In this document: piece after piece, positions 57,401 through 64,000 of the stretch
Position numbering within the stretch: the first letter of the stretch is position 1
Layout: each line of letters starts with the position of its first letter
DNA from: Clitoria ternatea
Taxonomy: Eukaryota; Streptophyta; Magnoliopsida; Fabales; Fabaceae
DNA: 64,000 bases
Assembly: GCA_037962975.1 (NCBI GenBank)
Contig: CM075669.1
Coordinates: forward strand, 82,194,001-82,258,000
Reading direction: 5' to 3'
Notes under the pieces: model-generated
Databases searched by the model: none
What the model saw: only the letters and a program-made list of their open reading frames with translations
Told to the model about the DNA's origin: nothing
Program-made: the position numbers and the translations under genes

Positions 57401-60400
57401 ACCACGACTAGTTCAGTAATGATAACTATATAGTAGTAATAATATAATTTAATAGTATTCTAGTGAAAGACTTAGAAGTAATATAATAAAATATGATATG
57501 ATGTGATGATGTAGGGAAAGGGGATTTTGGGGGAAATAAACAAAGACAAAAATCTTGAATTATAACATATATAGATTATCAAAATCAAACCTAAAAACTA
57601 AACTTTCATTAAAAGAAATCCATGTAATATATACTCTTCTAAAGGGATGAAGAATCTAAATTCAAATAGAATTATCTCCATTGTTATGAAAATATTGATG
57701 GTTAATATTAAAAAAAGAGACAAAAGTCAAGGATCTTCAACTTCCATAAAGTTTTTAAGGTATAATATTGGAACATGAAACATTTAGCTTGATACAGTTC
57801 AAACCAACCAAGAAAACCAATAGTAGAATGCTTTCCTTCCAAGTCTAAACGACATATATACTATTTTCATAAAGGAGCACAGATATAATGTTTTTTTAAA
57901 AAATAACAAATATTCACATGACTTGGAAAGAAAAATAATCGATGTGACTCGATAAAAATATTATTTTAGAGAAAGAAAACTTCACATTTAAAATTTTTTT
58001 AGCATGTTTAAGCAAATTGTGGCCAAACCAAAAATTAAACCATGGTTGAACTCTTAGTAATATATATTTGACTGAGATATTTATCTAATTAAATCATGGT
58101 TCAACTGGTTAAACCGATCAATTCGGTTTACATTTGATAACAAATTTTATTAAAGATATTAATTTTTAAAAAATTATATGTTATCATCTATAATATTTAA
58201 ATTATTTATACTATACGATAATGAAAAATGTCTAAAAAGTATACTAGCATGTAAATTTAAAAGTATATATATTTATAAATATTATACTTTACAAATTATT
58301 TTATTATAAAAATTTAAAAATAATGTTGCTTTTTTGCTTGCGCAGTACTAGAAACATGAAAAAAAAAAACAATATACCTCGTACGGCACGGTTCAAATTA
58401 CTAGTTGCATATGTTATGATGACATGCATCCTTTATCTTTCCATTGGTCTTCTGCAAAATTATTGAATTATGAATTGATTAGATTCGCCAATAGTGGAAT
58501 GAAAATTGAGCCAACAATTGAAAAGGCCAAGCAGAAAAAGTAAAACTAGTAGTGCACACGTTCTTGACTAGAATAATGTAATAAATGTCATGGCTTATGG
58601 CTTCTTTTTATTCCAAGAAGAAATAGTGGGAAATAGAAATATGAAAGTGATTTATAGAAAAACCATAAAGAAAGCAATGGAGTCATACTCGTTGAAGTTT
58701 CTACTACAACAAAAATTTATGGCCCATTACAAGAGTGTGGGCCTAATGTTCCTCATTTACAACAAGAATTGTGGACAACACAATATGATGCACTCCCATA
58801 TTGATGATAATACCAAATATGTTTCCGCTCATAATTTGTCTTAAGGTGATTGCTGGACGATTCTCTGTAATGTCAAATCTCAATTCTCTGGTACATGAAC
58901 ATGACTTACCATTAGAAAGTGTAACCTGCAGAAAGGTTAATGGAGAAAAAAAAAATCTATTCAATCCTTTCTCTTACCATTTCCGGCAGGTTTAAAATTA
59001 GTCTCATCGCCGTTAATAATCGTGGATATCTTGAAAAAATAATCCTAAGTTTAATTGTTTAATCTTTGTAGGAGTGTCTAATGTAAAGACGTTACTGTTA
59101 AAAGACTTTCATACAATGTCTCATATTGATTAAAACAACGAAGGAAGAGGGAGGAGAATGGCTAAAGCATAATCATTTTACCCAAGATGGGGGAGTTGGG
59201 TTTGCAAACATAATCCAAAGAATCCATTAATTGAATGAGTAATATCAAAACTGGTCCTGGAAGTAGTTCACTGGTGTTTAGGCATTTCACATAACATTAC
59301 TTATTACTTTTCTCACAATATTTTGTTCTGTTATTGCTCTTTTTATTTTTTTTAGTTTTCCTCATTCTCATCCCTTTTCCTACATAGTAATTTTTAAAAT
59401 AAATAACAATTTTTTTATTTTATATAAAACTATTTATATATTTTTATAGGATATATGTTTACCTATTAAAATTAAAGTTTATATATATAGAGATCCTTAT
59501 CTATTATTTTCTTCTAAGTCTACAAAGTATCAGGACCGGTAAAACTTTAATGCCTTGAAATATGAGTATTATTTTAGTGAGGAGGAAGTTGATGTTTACA
59601 CTGGAACACTCCAATCTGTCTAAAGGCTAGAGAAAAAGAATAGCTGCAAATGTACATTCCTCCTTTATATATGGTCCTTTTCTTGTTTTCTCTATATCCT
59701 CTTTCCTATGGTTCATCCATAGTGGGTTCAAAATTGCAATAAATAATGTCCCTATCTTTAGCCCTCACTACACACCCATCAAACCAAAACCAAATCCTTC
59801 CCTTATAAAGTAGATTCACGTGGCAGGTCATATTGAAACTCCCCCCATAAAGTAAATTTCATTGCGTGAAATATGATTTCTAGGTGAATGGCTTATGCCC
59901 TCTTTTCTTTTGGGAGCTTGTGGGTTTCTTGACCCACCATACCTTTTTCCTTAAAAACAAACATATCACCCTCATTATCCTCACAAGTTATATCGAGAAT
60001 CAAACTATATGCAAAAGAAAAAGATACATACATTAGCATCTTCACATGGGGTTGCATCATTCCAAAGCAATGCATAATTGTAATAAAAAAGAAAACATAA
60101 AACGTAAAATAAATAAATATATAAATAAGAGGAAAAGTCGACTATAGCGCCAACCGTAGCTTCTTTCTTGTAACATTTTTATTCGAAAAATAATTCAAAG
60201 CAAAATAATAAGGGAAGAAACTCATTCATGAGAAAATTCTTAAGCAAAAACTATTTACTAATGACATCGAAATTAATTTATAATAACATGCGTGGACAAT
60301 TTTTTGTTCATTTAAGTACTTATTCAGACTTGAATATAATCAAACTTATTCTCTTACTATCTACCAAAGTATGTAATTTGATTTTAGGCATGTAAATTAT

Positions 60401-60647
60401 TTTTTATTACACATATATGTAAAAAAAAATTAAATCACGTTAGATTTGATTATGAATTAATTAGACTTTAAAAATTATAAATTAATTAGAGAATAAACCT
60501 AACAGATATGAGAAGAGAAAATGACCTTCCACATCAATTAGCAATATTATCTCATCGAAATAGAGAATTCCACTCTTCGGAATTCTCAATGCCTTTTCAC
60601 TGTGGCACCTTTAGACTTTTGTGATTCACATTTATTTTGAAGAGTTA
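57401..60647. other. AT-rich non-coding stretch
   Basis: No gene that I can support. An exon-like minus-strand stretch near 58800-58945 (TTTCTGCAG acceptor-like, then VTLSNGKSCSCTRELRFDIT) is unexplained. The rest is AT-rich with no clear repeats. Confidence 0.4.
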
Positions 60648-60823
60648 GGGTCCGTTTGGTTTCCAGTTGGGGAAACGGAGTTGGGGAAATGGAGAAATTT
60701 AAGGGTTGATATTGATCCTTCACGCCGTTCGAGATAGTCAAAACTCCGTTTGACCGTAGGATTTATTTTTGGGGTTGGTCAAACCGAGGTTTGACCAACC
60801 AAACCAAATAACCAAACACTCTC
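60648..60823. mobile_element. Tourist-like MITE (PIF/Harbinger type), copy 2
   Basis: 176 bp, starting GGGTCCGTTTGGTT and ending AACCAAACACTCTC, flanked by TTA at 60645-60647 and TTA at 60824-60826. The first half is clearly similar to 4978-5100 (GGGAAACGGAGTTG, CTTCACGCCGTTCGAGA, TCAAAACTCCGTT). Near its end an inner inverted repeat TTTGGGGTTGGTCAAACC/GAGGTTTGACCAACCAAACC can form a hairpin. Confidence 0.78.
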
Positions 60824-60826
60824 TTA

Positions 60827-63800
60827 TATAGAGATGCTACATTGGGTGCCAGCTTCATTTCAAATTCTATCAAACCCAAGGTCTTATCATTTCTTTTTCT
60901 CCTCAAGCGACTTATGATATATGGGAGAATAGTAGTGGTGTCATCCTTTATAAAGAAGGAAACATATGTATTAGGATAGAACAAAAGGAAGCAACAAAAT
61001 CAATTCTGAGATGATGGATTAACATGAGTACCACCTTTCACAAGGTAAGAAAGTTAGGGTCCCCATCATGGGCCCTCATGCCCTCTTTAATTACACCCAT
61101 ATACAAGGAGTAGCCTCACCCCAAACTTCAGGTCAAATTTTGGAATATATAAATCACACTTAGACCATAGATCATCTCATGTTAAAATTTCAGTCACTTA
61201 TAAATTGTGTCTTTCTTTTTCATGATTGATACTTCTTCCCTTGAAAAATAATTGTTTCTATATATCTACCAATTTAGAATTATATGAGAATGTTAATTGA
61301 CTTTTTTTCAATAATACCCGTATAGTTAATCTTAAAACTGGAGATAAGTAATAAATAACCAAGATAAAAATAAAATAAGAAAATGAATATTTATAGAAAT
61401 TAAGTATTTTTTAATATGTATGTCTTTCTTTTTAGAGAATTAAAAAGAAACAGAATAAGTATTAAATAACTAAACCCTATCAAAATTAATGTAAAAAAAA
61501 TAAAGATAAAATTTACACACATCTCTAACCCTTATGCACATTTTTAGCCATAAAGACAGAGAAAGCAACCAACAAGCATGGGCCTAGATAGGTAGAAGGC
61601 TTTCCTTTGCCTTTAGCTTCTTGAGAACATAAAAATAAATGTCATTAGGTTAAGTGTCATTCTCGTAATAGGTGAGACCAGGTGCGTAGTGCATACGGGA
61701 CTATATATGGGTGTGAAGTTCCCTTGATATTTTCAATGCTATAATTAACTATGCCTATGTGTGGATATATAGATAATGATGTTTAGTGAACCAGTTTACC
61801 CATCCAAATGAAAAATCATTGGATGGAGAAGAGGAAAGGTATTGTGACCCCACATGAAATGGATGTGTGATTCTATGCAAAAATAAAAGAGACCAATGGA
61901 GTGAAAGTAGGCTAGTTTATTCACACGTACCTCTTTCTTAAAAAGGAGAAATGAAGCAGAGTGGGCTAGTGTTTGTTTGTCTTTCACTTTGGTAATCATG
62001 TTTTCATTTACTAATTAAATATTAATATGTGGGGGGATTCCAACGTGGCCAAAAACACCTTCATGAGATGTGCCATTTGACAAACTCAAGTACTAGAAAT
62101 CACACTTTCACAATCCCAATTATCTTTAATTTTTTTAATATTTTTCCAAACAAGGTTGCCGCCCTTTATTTAATCAGAAAAATAATGTCGATGATGTTTC
62201 TGTTCTTATATTAATTAATGTTTTTTCAGAAAATATTAATTATATGTTAAACTATCACCATCTATTCAATTATGATGACGGTATGCATGGGGTCCCATTC
62301 ATTAATTGGATTCATTATACGAGGCTTTGTTTGTTTAGCCTCTCATCAATTGGATGCATTATACGAAGCGTTTATTTGTTTAGATGAAAAAAATGAGAGA
62401 TTAAGAGGGAAACGAGATGAATGAAAGATTTTTTTATTTTCTTAGAAAAAAACAGGAAAAAAAGTGAGATCTAGAAGAAAACTACTTTCTTTTTAAGATG
62501 GAAGGAAATAAAAGAAAGTATGATAAAATTATTATTTAATAAATATTAGTAATTTAATAAAAATTATAAAATAATTACAAAATAATTTTTTATATATTAA
62601 AATTATTTAAATAAAAATTACTTTTATATCAAATTTAATTTATTTTTTATATAATTAATTTATTTATATTCATTTTCTTTTCATCTATTCAAATAAAAAA
62701 TACTCATTTTTCATTTTTTGTTTTATCTATCTAAACAACATACTTTTTCATCTTACTTCATGTCATTTCTTTCTTTCTTTGTTGTCTCTTATTTCTCTTT
62801 CATTTCATTTCCTTCTTACACATCCAAATGAAGCCAAATAAATTATACTTACGTTTGTTTCAATACAATGAGGAAATGGGGAAAAAATTGAGTGAAAATA
62901 AAATGAATGGAACATAATGAATTGAAATTAAAGGGAAAATATTTGTGTTTGGATTGATTAAAATAGAATAGAAATAAAAAAACCGTTCAAAAGTTATACT
63001 TTTATGTATATTTTGAATGGACATAAATACCCCTCATCGTATGTTATTCTTGTCAAAATCAAAATGTTGAAATCAAACCATTCACATTGTCATTGTCCAT
63101 TCCCTTTGTCCATTCCCATTTCCAATTTCCTTTTCTTTTTTCAATTTATTTCAATGAGGGCCTTGGGCCTAAGGATCCCAACAAGTCATAAAAAAGAGAA
63201 CACATAGCAATATCAATTCCTATTTACCAAAACAAGCAATCTTAGTTTCTCAAAGGGGAAACATAGAATAAATGGGATTAAGGGAAATAGGGTAACACAA
63301 AGTACGAGGCATTGTTGTGGTGGCACGTGTCAATGGCTGGATGGCTTGTATCAAAGCATGGTACAAATTCAAGTGGCATGCGGCTGGCTAAAAAGGTGAA
63401 GTGGACGTTGACAGTTGATGCATAGGGGTTGTGATAGAGGCGATGTCATGATAACTTTCAAAGGCAGCCAGTTGGTGGAAGTGTAGTGTTTTGGAGGCAC
63501 AATGTAGAAGGCCACAACAAGAGACGATCACAGGCTCCAACAAGATGGCGCAAACTCTTGGTGGAGGTGTTGTTACGTGGTGTGGTGATAGTGAAGCTTG
63601 GGGCCATTTTAAGGGGGTTGCAGTTAAGGGTCAATGGCGATAGAGGACAACCATGGTTATGGTTGGTTCAAATAGGAAGGTGGTTGTGGGATAATGACAA
63701 AAGTGATTGGAAACTAAGATGATGAAGGGTTATGAGGTTGTTCTTATGATGTTTATGTTATGACTCTGTTTTTGTTATTGATATGGTGATGGTGGGAACA

Positions 63801-64000
63801 TGACGAAGGAATACTATGGTAGTGGTGGCAGACCCGACTAGGGGATGTCATGGAGATGGCAATATCTTTGTGATAAAGGAATGATGGTGATGAGGGAATA
63901 ACTTAATGGATGGTGGAAGGGTGTTTTGGTCTAACAATATTTTTAGTCATAAATTCCACCTAAATCACCCCAAATTTAGGTGAATTTTTTATGGGGTCCA
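60827..64000. other. AT-rich to moderately GC stretch, no gene recognised
   Basis: Purine- and pyrimidine-rich foldback-like text lies at 62330-62840 (GTTTAGATGAAAAAAATGAG on one side; TATCTAAACAACATAC, then CATCCAAATGAAGCC on the other) and may be an old MITE. From 63300 to 63940 the sequence is GTGGTGG/GATGGTG-rich with open but low-complexity frames. I cannot support a gene. Confidence 0.4.

Noticed and set aside
58697..58715. TACTACAACAAAAATTTATGG, resembling a CACTA terminus
   Set aside because: It has the same orientation as the left end at 52197, lacks the terminal C and subterminal motifs, and could arise by chance.
63486..63722. Plus-strand frame of 78 codons
   Set aside because: It lies in GTGGTGG/GATGG-rich low-complexity text with no recognised domain or splice signals.

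Overview
This window looks like gene-poor, repeat-dense nuclear DNA from a dicot plant, most likely a legume (inference). The background is AT-rich with long stretches that code for nothing. The retrotransposon families resemble legume Ty3/gypsy (Ogre/Tat-like) and Ty1/copia (SIRE-like) elements. I found no convincing ordinary host gene, no tRNA or rRNA gene and no CRISPR. Nearly every readable protein belongs to a mobile element, and nearly all are broken.

Layout. 1-4131: 3' end of a Ty3/gypsy element, with a broken ORF on the minus strand (Transposase_28 type) followed by a plus-oriented LTR-like region. 4978-5154: Tourist-like MITE. 5940-7060: retroelement debris and a Helitron 3' end with a decayed helicase. 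7066-14197: complete LTR element A on the minus strand, with perfect 5-bp target duplications CAAGG and only one decayed gag-region ORF. 17207-25327: complete, very young non-autonomous copia element C on the plus strand (duplications AAAAT, LTRs of equal length, one intact gag ORF). 27066-30710: tandem array of about 1.25-kb units. 31846-32382: hAT-type MITE. 33335-45388: complete LTR element B on the plus strand (duplications ATAAG), from the same lineage as A, with decayed gag, collapsed pol, an array of about 60 units of 31 bp, and a 1011-bp hAT element nested in its 3' LTR. 46472-49295: truncated RE1-like copia element on the minus strand. 52197-55340: CACTA-type fragment carrying a solo LTR (duplications ACCGT). 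55557-57400: decayed gypsy pol on the plus strand. 57400-64000: mostly featureless AT-rich DNA with a second Tourist-like MITE at 60648-60823.

How the parts relate. A and B share the primer binding site (complementary to a plant tRNA-Arg, as described for Ogre elements), the polypurine tract, the leader, LTR subrepeats with a GACGTC core, and related 31-33 bp tandem monomers in the 3' untranslated region. Their surviving coding parts are complementary: A keeps an upstream ORF, B keeps gag. All complete elements lack a usable pol, so any movement must have depended on proteins from elsewhere. The features most worth a second look are the palindrome arrays inside the LTRs (TAATCGATTA in C, GACGTC in A/B, GCTCAAGCGAG-like in the solo LTR), the repeated priming-site-like motifs inside C, the shared satellite-seed monomer in A and B, and the precise nested insertions.
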